A stretch of 64,000 nucleotides of DNA from Hymenoscyphus infarciens (lineage: Eukaryota > Ascomycota > Leotiomycetes > Helotiales > Helotiaceae), in assembly GCA_001414345.1 (NCBI GenBank), contig LLCB01000257.1:1-64000 (forward strand), given 5' to 3'. The notes beneath the pieces were generated by a model. The model did no database searches and was not told the DNA's origin. It saw only the letters and a list, made by a program, of their open reading frames with translations. Positions 13,681 through 27,400 of the stretch are shown here, one piece after another. The position numbers and the translations under genes are program-made. Within the stretch, counting starts at the first letter, position 1. Each line of letters begins with the position of its first letter.

Positions 13681-14337
13681 ATATTCTTTACTTTCTTTTA
13701 CTTCTAGCTAGACTAGAAGTCCTTTTTTTATTTTAAACTTTTAAATTAGATATAAATTAAATTAGTACACTTTTAAAAGGATAGTAACCTCTTAGCTAAG
13801 TTATTACTATCTATAATATTATCGACCTTTTAGTTCTAACTTTACTCTAAACTTTTTTAGACTTATACTCTTTTAGCGATTTAAATTAGATATAAATTAG
13901 TATACTATTAAAGTAAGCTCTTAACTAAGTTATTACTATCTTAAAACTGAATAACCTCTAACTCTATTTTAAATTTACTTATGACTTTTAAACTTTTTCT
14001 AATTTTACTTTAAACTTTGAACTTTTTCTAACCTATTAGATAGGATTAGACTATACTCTTTTAGTAAACGCGAATACTTACTTTTAATATTAAAGGATTA
14101 GAAATAAAGTCTCTTTATAAGTATTTATAAAATCGATTTAGAACTAATATCTTACTTATAATAAATTATAATAAATAAAGTATCTTTGAACCTAGGTTAG
14201 CTACGATTTAAACTCTAACTTTCTTACTTATAATAAAATTAAATATAATAAATATTATAATACTTATACTATTCCGATTTAGTCTTAAATAATAAGAGAT
14301 AGAAGACTTAAGATAAGTCTTTTTTAAGAGAGAGAGA

Positions 14338-14653
14338 TATAATAGTATACTATTATCCTAGATAGCTAAGAGTATCTACTATATATAGGGTTTTAGTAGT
14401 TATTATCTTATATTATCTATTTTAGGAAGATTACGTAGGTTTAAGCTTTTATATTAGCTAATGTCTAACGTTAGTCGGTTTTAGACTCTTTTATACTATC
14501 TAAACCTCTTATATATAGCAGCTTACTCTTAGAGTAGAAGAGAGATAGTTTTTCCTTTTCTTCTATATTAGAGCCTAGTATTTATATACGTTATTCTGCT
14601 AAACGCACTCCTATATACCTCTTCTATAGTTATATGTATTTCGTGCTATTATA
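14338..14653 (+). repeat. 3' LTR of the gag-only Gypsy (316 bp)
   Basis: Partner of 10936-11252. The differences are mostly C/T and G/A transitions. It is preceded by a polypurine tract (14325-14337) and followed by TSD AGTAA. Confidence 0.9.
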
Positions 14654-14658
14654 AGTAA

Positions 14659-17600
14659 TATCTTATTCTACTATCTAAGGTCTTTCTAGACTTTCTTTAA
14701 GAGACGCCTTCTTTCTATATAAGGTACGTAGTTAAGCTATATATATATAAATATCTAGAAGTTATAGTAAAAGGCTTAGTCTAATTATACTATAGAAGTA
14801 TAAAAAGATAAAAGACTAGTAAGCGATTTAAGCTTATTATAGATAATACTTCTATAGTTAATAAATTAGTATATTTTAAGCTTTATCTTAGCTAGCTTTT
14901 CTAGTAGTATAGAGGCCTTAAAAGCGATAGTATCTATTAAGTACTTTATTACTTCTAAGAGTCTATCTTAGGTACTCTTTTTATTATTAATTAATATACT
15001 TAATATTTATATAAGAGTCTTATATTTTATAGCTTATTCCTTAAGAAATTAAGACGTAGCTTTAATAGTTTTAAATATAGCGAACTCGTTATCTAAATAG
15101 TAGTTTATAATATACTATCTTAAGTATAACTATATTATCTATTTAAGAGCTTCTACGAAGATATTAAAAATAAATAGTACTATGACGTAGCTGAAGAATA
15201 GTATTATATAAGTATAATAAAGCTCTCTCTTTCTATTAGAAACCTAAAAGCTAGTGTATTTATAATATAATTAGTACTATTTAAAAAGTGTTAGATATAT
15301 TTCTTTTAAGTATTATATACCTTTAGCTAGCTTTTTATACTATAGCTAATACCTCTTAGAAGAAGACGTACTTTGAACATCTATATTTATCTAATATATA
15401 TAATTTATTAATTACTCTTTAGAATAAGATAAATAGTATATTTAGTATTAATTACTATTAGGCTTTAGTTTAGGTATAAAACTAAGTAGAGAAGCTACGA
15501 AAGATGCCTTTTAGTATAGATTAACTTCCTTAATTAGGCTAGCTTTTAAATCGTCTCTTACTTTTAAAGTTAAAAGCTTATTAAATTTAGTAGTAGATAA
15601 AAGGCTCTTTAATAGATATAAGACTTCTAAGCTCTTATATCTAATTAGTACTTTAAATTAAAGTATATTATTAATATTTTTTAGAAGTAAGTAATTAGAA
15701 TATTAGAGTAATAGTGCCTTTTATACTTTAGAAGATAATAGAGAAGGTAATATATTTAGTAGTAGTTTTAATATATTATATAAAGAGAAGAATACTATAG
15801 TATTCGATTAAATAGATATAAGAGAGTATAAATAAGAAGATATAAATTAGAGTAAAAGATCTTTATTAGTACTACTATAGTCTATATCTATTATCTCTCT
15901 TATACTAACTTCTTAGCTCTTTCTTATCTCCTTCTTATTACTCTTATTATCTCTCTTTTATAGATAGATTTATATATAATTTAGGTTTTTATAACCTCCT
16001 AGTTTACTTATCTTAAAGTATATCTATAAAGAGACGTTACTATTCTAATTATAATTTTAATAACTCTCTCTTTCTTCTTCTCTACTACTACTATAGCCTA
16101 GTCTTCTTATCTAATAGTATTAAGTAATTATACTTTTAAATATCTCTTATAATTCTATCTCTCTTAATCTACCTCTACTAACTACCTTTTCCTACTAAAA
16201 GAGTACTAGTTAGATTACCTCTACTTAGGTATAATTCTTAGCTAGGCTTATAATTCTATAGTTAAAGTTATTAAGCTAAACGTAGATACTTCTACTAAAT
16301 AAGGAGATTATATATATAGTAAATACTAGAAAGTAATAGAACTACTTAGTAGTATTAGATCTAAAGACTTTTAGTATCTTTTTTACTCTAATATTTAATA
16401 TACTAGCTTTCTTATTAAAGAGGATTATACTCTTATTATTATTAATTAGAGCAGTATTATTATCTAAGTAGTAGAGATCTCTTAACTTAAATATACCTTA
16501 TATAATTTATATTAAATACTTCTTATACTCTAGAAAGTAGCTATTAATTATACTAAGTATATAAGAGAGGATATTCTTACTATTATTATTTACTACTAAT
16601 ATTCCTCTTAATAGATTCTCTTCTAGATTAATCTCTTTACTTATTAGTAGTACTTCTTAATAAGAAGAGAGATTAGTCTATTAAGTATTATTAGTATATA
16701 CTATCTCTCTCTCTAGTATATTAAATTATTAGCTTTACTTATTCGCTTCTTAATTAGTAACTACTAGTATAGCGATATTATCTTAATTACTCTAGCTAAG
16801 CTCTAGATAGTAGTACTAAAGTTATAAGAGTATTCTACGCTAAAATTAGCTTATAAATAGCTCTAAAAACCTTAGAGGCCTTAAAAGTTAGAGTATCTTA
16901 TACTAAAGTTACCTTAACTAAAGTTGCTTTAAGAGAAGCTTTAAGAGTATCTCTAAGAATATCTAAGAGTAAAGCTTTAAGAGTATTCTCTATTAAATAG
17001 TCTCTTTATATAACTCTAGTATTAACTATTATATCTACTTATATATCTATTAACTTAGAGGTATTAGTTACCTTAAAAGAGAAGAGAGCTATCTAGTAGT
17101 CTATTATTAGCTAGCTTATTTATTTAGACAAGGTCTTAGAGAGAGGCTTTATTAATATTATTATCGTTGTTATTATTACTATTACTATTACCTTTACCTC
17201 GTAGATAGAAGTCTATTCTATTATTATCTTAAGCTTAACCCTAGTTCTACTATACTTATAGCTATCTTCTTTAATAGAGTAGATAGTAAGCAGCGCTACT
17301 ATTTATAGTATTATCTTAATTAGTAGTAGCGTTCTAGGTAGTATATCGTATTTACGTAGCTACTCGAGTATTATAGCGTACTTCGTTAACCTATCTATTA
17401 TACTCGTTGTTCTTAATATTATCTTCTACTAGTTGAGCTTAGAGCGCCTTAGTAGCTCTATTACTAGCCTTAGTAATAACGCTCTTATAAGCGACTTATT
17501 TACTACGCTTTAGAGATATTCTCTTAATAAATAGATAGATAAGAGTGTTATTAGATTAAAGAAGAGCTTAATACTAAATAAGATATTAAAAGTAATAGAA

Positions 17601-18430
17601 AGTGTTATTAGTAGAATAGAGATTACTTAGTATAAGAGAAGGTATATATATATCTCTCTCTACTTATTAAGCTAATTTCTTAATTTATTATAAACCTCTT
17701 CTATTTAACTTTCTTATTCTACTATAGTTATACTTTTCTTCTACTTAGCTTTTAAAGTAGTATTAAAGCCTAGGCTATTTATTAGAGTTCTTTTATAAGT
17801 TTTTCTATAGCTTTTTTAAGTTCTTATATATTCTAGATTACTAATACTTATATTTATAGCTCTAATTACCTCTTTTTATAATAGCTTATCTTTCTCTTTA
17901 TCTATTTTTATAGCTTTAACTATAATCTCTCTTATATACTTACTTAGTATTATATATTCTCTCTATAGTATAGTTCCTACTCCTCTCTATAGTCCTTCTA
18001 CTCTAGCTCTCTCTATCTATATTAGACTATACTTCTTTATTTCTCTTATCTTCTTAACTATAATAGTAAACTCTTCTTATAAAGTTCTATATATAATTGT
18101 TTTATTCTCTCTCTTCTTTATTCTTCTATACTTAAATACCTTTTCTACTACTTTAATAATAGCTTTAATACCTCTTTTCTCTATTACTAAGTTAAGTATT
18201 ATCTATATTAAGCCTTACTTTATTACGTCTATCTATTCTAATACTCTCTTCTAGTCTCTTTTACTTCGCTCTTTCTTATTTACTACTCTACTATTATTAG
18301 TTATTAGTACTCTAAAGAGAGAGATAGAGACTCTTTATAAGCTCTTTTCTCCTCTCTACTACTACTATACTTACTTAATATAATTATAGAGTATTTTAAT
18401 CTCTTTCTAGACTATCTAATAAATAAAAAA
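14659..18430 (-). other. Unidentified degenerate coding-like region (possible LINE ORF1)
   Basis: A minus-strand stretch at about 15290-14659 reads fairly openly (NNEFAIFKTIKAT-like, then YVPYIERRRLLKKV) when TAA/TAG are taken as Gln/Trp, and it stops at the Gypsy insertion. At 17700-18430 the minus strand is Lys/Glu-rich, coiled-coil-like. At 17150-17220 it encodes an Asn-rich run. At 16850-17000 the plus strand is Pro/Gln/Lys-rich in one frame. No domain is recognised. The position upstream of a LINE ORF2 makes ORF1 and the endonuclease the simplest guess, but an unrelated buried element is possible. Confidence 0.3.
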
Positions 18431-18762
18431 CCTAGATAATAAAAAGAAAATCTATAAAATACTTTTACTTAGCTAATCTAATAGTATTCTTAGTATATAA
18501 TTAAAAGAAAGTAAAAGAAAGAAATTAAGTTAAATTAATATAAGTTACTTAGCTCTTATTATAAATTAAAATAAGTAAATTTATTTTTTATTTAATTTCT
18601 TAGATAATATTAGAAATATTATCTAAAAGATTTAGATATAATAAAATATATAAAGCTATTCTACGTAATATAAGTATATTAATTAGACTTTTATCTAATA
18701 ATAAAACTAGTTTAATAAAACCTCTACTTTTAATTACTTTATTTAAAAAGACTTAATATAAC

Positions 18763-18788
18763 TATATATATATATATATATATATATC
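18763..18788. repeat. (TA)n microsatellite
   Basis: Uninterrupted TA dinucleotide run in AT-rich DNA. Confidence 0.9.
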
Positions 18789-20001
18789 TAGAGCTAACTA
18801 GTTAGTAAAGTTTTAAAAAAATCTTAATAATAAAATAAGTATAAAATAAGTATAATTTATAAAAAATTTCAATTCTTCTAACTCTTTTATATAATTACTC
18901 TACTTTAAATTATATTCTTATAAAACTAACTTATTTAAGAAAATATATCTCTCTACTATTATTTTTTATAAAAAAAATAACCTCTATTAAATTTAGACTT
19001 TAGTAGCGAAATTATTAAGAATATATTAGAAGTCTACGATTTTTATTAGATTATATTAAGTAATCTAAATAAGACTAGATTTCTAAAAATAACTAATAAT
19101 ATATTAATTATTAGTAAAAAAATAGTTATATTAGAGAATAATTATTCTTCTAGCTAAAAGTTAATAGAATACTTAGTCTTAGTATTTTCTATAAATAAAT
19201 ATAAAGTTATAGAATTTTAATAGTAAGTTCTAATAATTTATACTATTAAGAGATTAAATATCTTATTATAAGTTCTTTATACTAAATTAAGATTTATATA
19301 ATAACTTTTTTATAAAATAAAGTAGATTTTTAAGAAGAAAATATATATACTATAATATCTATTTAGTATTATAAAGTACTAGTACTAAGAACCTAAGATT
19401 TATTAATTATTATTACTTTTTTAATAATATTTATTATATATTATATATCGCGATAATCTAATAAGTAGTATATCGCTATCTAAGTCTAAACTTATTTAAG
19501 AATATCTATCTCTCTACTTAGAGCGTTCTAAAAGTATAAAAGTCTAAAAACAACTAAATTATAAATCGTAAATCGTAAATCGTAAAAGTTAAGTATTTAT
19601 AGCTAGATTAACTAAGGCTTCTAAGAGCTATAGCTAATTATAAAATATAGTTAAATTATACTATCTATATACTCTCTTACTTCTTTTTCTCTTCTTTTAT
19701 ATATTATATATACTAAGAGAGTATAGATAAGAGTATAGAAGAGAGAGAGTAAGAAGTAAGAGAGTAAGTAAGTATTTAAGAGAAAGTTTTTCCTAGTATT
19801 AGTAAAAGAAGTTTAGCTAGTAAATAATTATCTCTCTCTCTCTCTCTTTCTCTCTATCTCTCTTATTTATCTATAAATAATAAAAAGAATATAATATAAG
19901 AGTTAGATAATAGAGAGTAAGATTATAATAGTAAGAAGACGATATTAATTCTCTCTCTCTATTCTCTAATTAGTTACTATAGTTAAGACTATCTAGTCTT
20001 A

Positions 20002-20005
<4 letters not shown>

Positions 20006-20057
<52 letters not shown>

Positions 20058-20141
20058 AGAGAGTAAGAGAGAGAGAGAAGAAGAGAGAGAGAGAAGAAGA
20101 GAGAGAGAGAAGAAGAGAGAGAGAGAAGAAGAGAGAGAGAA
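20006..20141. repeat. (GA)n and GAAGAGAGAGA compound microsatellite
   Basis: About 50 bp of pure GA (20006-20055) are followed by GTAAGAGA variants and four copies of an AGAAGAGAGAGAG unit. The strand is all purine apart from two Ts. Such homopurine tracts contain no CpA, so RIP cannot alter them. Confidence 0.92.
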
Positions 20142-20490
20142 TTTAGTTATTCTCTTTTTTACTTATAGAAAGTAGTATTTTACGATTTACGATTTAGACT
20201 TTTATAGATTTAGAAAACTATATTACTATTCTTTTCTTTTATTAAAGAAAATAATCTCTATTAAAATATAACTTATACTAACTTTAAAAGAAAAAAAAAC
20301 AACGTACTTAGAAGACGAGATATATATACTAATAGAGAAAAAGAGAGTATAGATATATTAGATTATAATAAAAAAGTATAAGAAAAAAATACTTAGATAC
20401 TTAAATAGTACTCTAAGTAGTCTAAGTAGAGTAGAGTTTAAGTAGCGTATTCTTTAAGTAGAGTAGAGTATTTACTTATAACTACTTAAG

Positions 20491-20681
20491 TATAATAGTC
20501 CTAGTTATATACGTTACTTACGTAACTAGGTTATCTCGAGGCTTTACCGAGGCTTCGCTTAATATATATAAATAAAGCTAGAGTATATATACTCTTCGCT
20601 TTTCTCTTTAGTTTAGTTTTCTTTAATATTAGATACTATTCTATAAGTACTCTCTTTATTTATTTATAGAGAGCTATTATA
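20491..20681 (+). repeat. 5' LTR of outer Gypsy (191 bp)
   Basis: Starts TATAATAGTCCTAG and ends GAGCTATTATA (ancestral TGTAATAG...CTATTACA). It contains TATATATAAATAAAG, a plausible TATA box, near 20560. It pairs with 38580-38770. Confidence 0.93.
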
Positions 20682-20841
20682 CTAAAACTAAACTCTCTCT
20701 TTTTACTTAGAAAGGCTTTTATTAATATCTTAATAATAATATATATATTTACTTATATTAAATCTTTTAAATTTACTATTCTCCTCTATAAAGCTAAACC
20801 TATTTTTTTTAAGTAATAAGGTCTAGCGTTCTTCTATTAGC

Positions 20842-23253
20842 TATGTCGAGTCCTTTAAAAGTAACCTATTAACCTAAGAACTATTCTACTCTACTTTAGA
20901 GTTAGTAGAGCTAATCTCTCTTCTCTCTTCTATTAATATTATATTCTAATCTAGCTTAAGAACTTAACTTACTAAAACATATATACTAGCTATTACTATA
21001 CTACTACTACCTTCTCTTACTAAGGTAACTACTAGTTCCTTATAATATAAGATCTCTAAATCACCTCTATCTAACTCTACTCTATAACAAATAATAAAGT
21101 AATAACCTTATTAATAAGTAAAGTTTATAAACTTAAAATAAATACTTTAAATATAACTAGTACTTCCTATTAATATACCTCTACTTAGCTATAAACTCTT
21201 AATATAACTCGTTTCTCTTCTATAGTTCTATTATTAAAGAAGATAAGTAGAATAGCTAATTCTTACTAATTTACTATAGAAGACGAATTTACTTATATAA
21301 CCTAGGAAACTAAAATTATAATAAAGTTATCTATTAATACTAACTACTTTAAGTCTAAGGAAGTAAGAATAAATTTAATCTACTACTATATTTCTAGAAG
21401 AGCCTAAAACTATATTTACCTAAGATATAAGTTTAATACTATAGATCAGTTTAGTAGCTATAAAGAGATATTAACTTACTTCTAAAATATTACTATTAGC
21501 TCTTATATATACTAAGAAGCTTATATCTAATATTAAGATCTTATTATATTAAAAGGAGAAACTTTCTATAACTTCTATACTAAGTTCTAATAACTTATAA
21601 ATAAAACTAAAGTTCTCTAATAAGACTAGGTAAAAGACTTATAGAATAAGTTAACCTCTATACTATACTAATCTCTTATTATTACTAAGTTCTAAGCTAA
21701 GAGAGATATAAACTCCTTTTATGATCTTATAAATAGTATTAATAGTAACTTTTAAAATCTCGCTTCTTAAAGAGTATAAATAATAAACTTTCCTTCTATC
21801 TTAAACTAGTATACGTCTACTCCTATACCTACTAGCTCTTCTTCTTTTATAACCTCTTTTATCTCTCTTAGACGCTCTAACATCTCTATTATAAATAACT
21901 ACTTAACTCTAAGACTATTAGATAAGTACTTTAACTATAATAAGCCTAGTTATTATATTAAGGATTATCTAAAGCTAAGAATATATAGAGTTAATCTTAA
22001 AGAGCTTAAAGAAGAAGATACTAGCTTAGAGTTAAGAAATAAAGAAGCTTAAAAGAAGACTTCTTTTTAGATAAATATAAGATTAATCTCTTTAAAATTA
22101 ATCTATAGTTATTAATTAGTAGAAAAGTATTTACTTTACCTAGTATAATAACTATTAATAGATTTAGTATATAAACTACTACTCTTAGTAACCTTAGAGT
22201 AAATACTTTTTCTTTTATAAATATATAACTTAGTTATAACCTTATAAAGTTCTATAGTTTAAAAACTAAAAGACTTTCTACTTTTATTAAGATTTATAGA
22301 TATAATAGAGAAATTAGAGGTAAAGCTATATATTATCTCCTTTTAAATTATATCTTAGATAGCTATAAATTCTTTAATATACTATTTATTCTCTTAGACT
22401 TAGGTTTATATAATATTATTCTTAGCTAGAGGTTTTTTAAGTACTTTTATATTAATATTAATATAACTTATTAGAAACTACTCTAGCCTAATAATCTTAA
22501 GCTTTACTTCTCTACTTAATAGCTAACTCCTCTTTCTTAAGATATTATATAACTAAAAGACTTTATACTCTCTTACTAGAATAAAGCTAATACTTATAAC
22601 TAAGCTATAGAAATAGATAAATAGTACTAATAAGGTAGAAGACTCTTAGAGTCTATAGATTACCTTAAAATTAATACTATAACCTTAACTAGTTATACTC
22701 TAACTATATATAATAGAGGAGACTATAAGTCCTTAATATAAGTATAATACTAGGTTATAAAAAAAGAACTTAAGAGTATTATAAAAAAGGTACTTACTCT
22801 AGTATACTATTAGAAACCCTTTATCTTAAAGAAGTTAGACTCTATTATTAATATTTTAGCTATTTTAACTATAAGAATATATTATTACTTACTCTAAAAG
22901 GATAATAAGATATTTACTATAAATATATATAAAATTAATACTATTATAGCTAATTAAGAGCTAGATATAGCCTCTAATATTACTCTTCCTAATAAGTACT
23001 AGAACTTTAAAGAGGTATTTTCTAAGGCTATCTTAGATACTCTTCTATCTTACTAATACTATAACTATAAGATTAATCTTAAAAGTCTAAACACCTTTAG
23101 ATATTCCTCTCTATATAAGATATCTATAAAAGAGTTATTAACTATAAAGGAATATATCTTAGAGAATCTCTATAAAAAGTTTATTAAATATAGCTAGTCT
23201 CTCTTTACTACTCCTATTTTATTTATAAAGAAAGTAGATAAAAGGCTATATTT
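20842..23253 (+). pseudogene. Outer Gypsy gag, protease region and N-terminal reverse transcriptase
   Basis: ATG at 20842 (MSSPLKVTY) opens a low-complexity Pro/Ser/Thr-type region. The gag core is visible near 21360-21720 (TIDQFSSYKEILTYF, ETFYNFYTKF). The reverse-transcriptase approach is clear at 22990-23253: NFKEVFSKA, then YNYKINL, then LYKISIKELLTIKEYI, then LFIKKVDKRLYF, matching the family's Y-M/EEL-LK-YL and VLFVKKKDG-LRF blocks. Almost all interruptions are TAA/TAG. The frame stops at the inserted Gypsy at 23254 and resumes at 31091. Confidence 0.82.
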
Positions 23254-23634
23254 TATAATAGTACGCTATTCTAAATTGTCGGCATTCGTAAAACTGCCGA
23301 TACCTCTATAACTGCTAATACTCTTACGACTTATGAGATAGAAGAGGCTAAAAGAAGTAAGAATTAGATATTATATATTTTGCTTTAAGGTCTTATATAT
23401 TTAGCTTTAAAGCCCTTATTGTTTTAGTAGCTATATTAGAAAGGACTTAGATATTATTCTTATTAGGGCTTAGTAGTCTCTAACCTCTTATATATAGATA
23501 TTTATACTTAGTATAGAAGAAGAATAGTTTTTCCTTTTCTTCTATATTAGAGCCTAGTATCTACTTATGTTATTTAGTCTTAAATACACTTCTATATACC
23601 TCTTCTCTTATAGTATATATTTCATACTATTATA
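23254..23634 (+). repeat. 5' LTR of Gypsy copy 1 (381 bp)
   Basis: Starts TATAATAGTACGCTATTC and ends TTCATACTATTATA. Paired with 30710-31090. Confidence 0.95.
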
Positions 23635-24479
23635 TAAAAAGGAAAAACTCTTCTTTACTAATAATAGCCTTTATAATATCTCTTTTAAGCTTATTATTAC
23701 TCTTTTTATTTCGATTTCGATTTAGCTTAGAATTAGACTATAATAATATATCCTTAAATAGCTAGAATTCTAGAGATCTCTTAGATAGCTAGTAATACTA
23801 GGGTTTAGTGTCTATATAGATAGCTAGTAAAAATCGTATCTTATATATTAAGAGATTAGAATACGCTAAGTGTTCTTAAGAATCCTAATAACCCTCTTAG
23901 TATAGAGATTACTATATACGATTTAGATAGTTAATAATATAAATAGTTATCTAAAAAACTCTTAAATCGCCTTCTTTTTATTTCTCTCTTTTTAATATTT
24001 AATATATTAGACTTAGAAGCGACCTTAGGTCTCTTCTAAGTTCTACTTTAAAGTATAGAGCCCCTCTTTAAGGAATAAAGTTAAGTACTTATAGAAAAGT
24101 CTCTAACTTAACACTACTTACTAAAGAATAAAAAGTCTTAGAGTAATAAAGGTAAAAGAGTTACTCTTAGAAGCTAGAGAGATAACTAAAACTTCTCTAA
24201 TATAGATAAGATATAGAGAGTGATTTAAGCTATAGAGGCTAAAGACTAGGAAAAAGATAAAAGAATCTAGTAGTAAGATAACTAAATCGCTTAATTAGTA
24301 GATTTAGTATAATAGATTAGTAGATACTTACTAGGAAATAATTAGACTCCTTCTTTATACTCTTCTATTATACTAGACTATCTTTAGATATAAAACTTAA
24401 CTCTTAATATTCTTCCTTTATAATAATCTACCTTATAATTATAAGCTAAAACCTTACTAAGAGCCTAATAACCTACTAA

Positions 24480-27400
24480 AAGTAAAATTATAGAGAAAAT
24501 TAAACCTTTAAATAATAGTACTTTACTTACTTATAAGTAATAGAAGATATCTATATATAATAGACTTTAAGTAAACACTAACTATTACTATATACTTAAA
24601 ACTTATAAAGCTCTTATTTAGAGGATAACTATAAAACTTGCTAAGAACTACTTAGAGCTTTAATATAAGTTAGATATAGGTAATATAGCCTTTAAAGATT
24701 AATAAGATATAATTAAGCTTTTTAATTCCTACTTCTTAACTAGTTATAAGAAGAAGGATACTTAAAATAAATTTTAAGCCTTATAAATAGGTAGAAAGGG
24801 TTATATAAGAGAAACCTTTTTAGATTTTAAAGTATACTTCTTAAGTATAGTTATACTTAAAAGAATACTAAAGTTAGAAAGATTCTACTAGATATAGAAT
24901 AAGATTATACTATAGCTTTAAGATAGCTCTACTATAGCTAAGAGAGATTAGAATTATAATTTTAATAAGATAGTAGTATATCTTTTAGCCTTAGATAAAG
25001 AGAAGTACTAAAATATAGAGTTATTTATAACTAGTACTATAGCTAAACTAATTAATATAACTTTATTATTTAAAAAAATAAGTACTTTTTAATCCTTACT
25101 TAGCTTAACTCTAAAACCCTTCTTACTCTTATATAGACTTAATTCTATATCTTAGAAAATTTTATAAACTCTTAGACTATTTTCTATTAGTAAAAAATTA
25201 AAGACTATATTAATAGACTAAGTCTCTATTAATATAAAGTATTACTATTATAATAAGCTTAGATATTTTAAACCTAATTACTCTAATCTTCTTAATATTA
25301 ATAAGATAAATAATTAATTTAAAGAAGAATAACCTTTTAAAAAGTACTCTAACTTTAAGCTAAGTTAGGAGGAAAACGAAGAGGCCTAGGTAAAAATTCC
25401 TTCTTAAGCTTATATAATTATAACCTAACTAGACTTAATCTTTCTAAGCTTATAAGAGGAAAATAGTTCTTTATAAATACTACTTTTAATATATAAGAAT
25501 ATAGTATTAAATTATAAGCTTTAATAGATATAGAAGTAAATAAGTACCTATTTCTAAATTAGCCTCTAGCTCTATGTTTATCTAAGATAATAGGTTTAAA
25601 GATTTAAAGATTACTATATATAGTATTTATTTATAGATATAATAATAGTACTAAAAGCTAGGTAACGTAGTTTATATAACTATATTTAAATATTAATAAA
25701 CGTTATATTCTTAACTATCTCTTTATTATCTTAGACCTTAGATAATAAGACTTAATTATTAGTAATAAGTAGTTAAACTACTTTAAAGTCCTTCTTAACC
25801 TCTTAAAGAGCTAGATTACTTAGCTAGTCGATTACCCCTCGACTCTCTACTTTAGTAAAGAGATCTTACTTCTACTTTCTAGCTAGAACTAGAAACTCTT
25901 TTTAAATCACTAGTTAGATACGAATTAAAGAGAGTATACTATCTAGTAATAAAAAAGACGTAAAAAGAGTAGACTTATAAATATAGCTAAGCTATTACTC
26001 TTATTTATAATAATAACTCCTCTTAAAAATTTAACTTCTAACTCTAGTTTAAAGCCTCTTTAAACTACTAGTATAGTTTTAAAAAACTAGACTCTATACT
26101 CTTTTATTAGTAAAATAAGTACTAACGTTATATACTTTAATATAAAATAACTTGACTTAGAATTTTATATAACTAGTATTTATAAGCTAGATTAGATTAT
26201 TAACGAAAAGTCAGCTTCCTTTTAAAATAATAATAATATAAGGGCTCTAATATAGGCCTAACTCCTAAAATATTATTCTTCTTATAAAGACGTATTCTTA
26301 AAAGTAGCTTCTAATAAGCTCTCTTCTTACTACGAATATAACTATAAGATTACTTTAAATAAACTACTTTCTAACTCCTTTTTGCCTCTATATTAATAGT
26401 TAACTATAGAGCTTAAAGCTACGAAGGAGTATCTTATAAAGAACCTAGATAAGAGGTTTATTATTAATAGTAATAGCTCTTTTACCTCTCTAGTACTCTT
26501 TATTAAAAAAGCTAATAGTAATAAGCTATAGTTCTATATTAATTATAAGAAGCTTAATACTTTAACTTAAAACGATCTTTACTTAATCTCTTAAATTAAT
26601 AAGCTCTTTTTAAGAATAAGAATAGTTAAAATCTTTACTAAGTTAGATATAAGATAAGCTTTTTATTATATTTAGATAGACCTTATCTTAGAAGAGATAA
26701 CTACGTTTAGAATAAGGTATAATATATATAAATATAAGGTCCTTTCTTTTAGACTCTATAATAGCTCTACTACTTATTAATATTATATAAATAACGTCTT
26801 AATTAATTATCTAGACGACTTCTATATTACTTACTTAGATAATATTTTAATTTATTTAGACACTATTAAAGAATATAAGAAATAAGTTAAGAAGGTTCTA
26901 AGTTAGCTTTAAGAAGTAGAACTCTAAGTAGATATTAAGAAAAGCGAATTTAGTATTACTAGAGTTAAATACTTAGGATTTATCTTAACTATAAAAGGAC
27001 TCGAAGTTAATCTTAAAAAAGTAGAACCTCTATAGAACTAGGTCTAATCTACTACTATAATAGGTATAAAGTCTTATTTAAGGTTTATAGGATTTTATAA
27101 ATAATTTATTAAAGGTTATACTAAAATTACTAAACCTTTAACTATAATAATACGCTCTTTAAAGCCTTTTCTATAGATACTTAAATATAATAAAGCCTTT
27201 AAAGTATTAAAAACTAGGCTACTTATTATATAAACCTTATACTACTTTGACTTTAATTATAATATAAAGGTAGAAATAGACTTCTTAAAAGGAGTAATAA
27301 TAGGTGTTTTCTTATAATAATATAATAGCCTTTAATACCTTATTAGGTTTTACTTATATATCTTAGTTAGCTATAAATTAAACTAAGAGATCTATAATAA

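Larger units (their letters stand above)
10936..14653 (+). mobile_element. Gag-only Gypsy derivative, 3.7 kb, with LTRs and TSD
   Basis: LTRs at 10936-11252 and 14338-14653 are bounded by a perfect 5-bp duplication AGTAA (10931-10935 and 14654-14658). The 3.1-kb interior is homologous to the 5' third of the 7.8-kb Gypsy at 23254 (matches around 12060-12340 and 12960-13140), and it then jumps to a polypurine tract AAGAGAGAGAGA just before the 3' LTR. No reverse transcriptase or integrase sequence is present, so it is a non-autonomous deletion derivative. The first half of its LTR differs from that of the full-length family, while the second half is shared. Confidence 0.88.
18431..20490. other. 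Gene-free AT-rich DNA with microsatellites
   Basis: No element or reading frame is recognised. It includes (TA)n at 18763-18788, CT-rich runs near 19828-19862, a long GA tract at 20006-20141, and AAGTAGAGTAGAGTA-type repeats at 20405-20490, which were the target of the next Gypsy insertion. Confidence 0.6.

Noticed and set aside
9231..18430. Starship captain (DUF3435 tyrosine recombinase) or other giant-element cargo
   Set aside because: No tyrosine-recombinase motifs could be found; the Pro/Thr/Arg-rich plus-strand reading is equally explained as antisense of a RIPed LINE.
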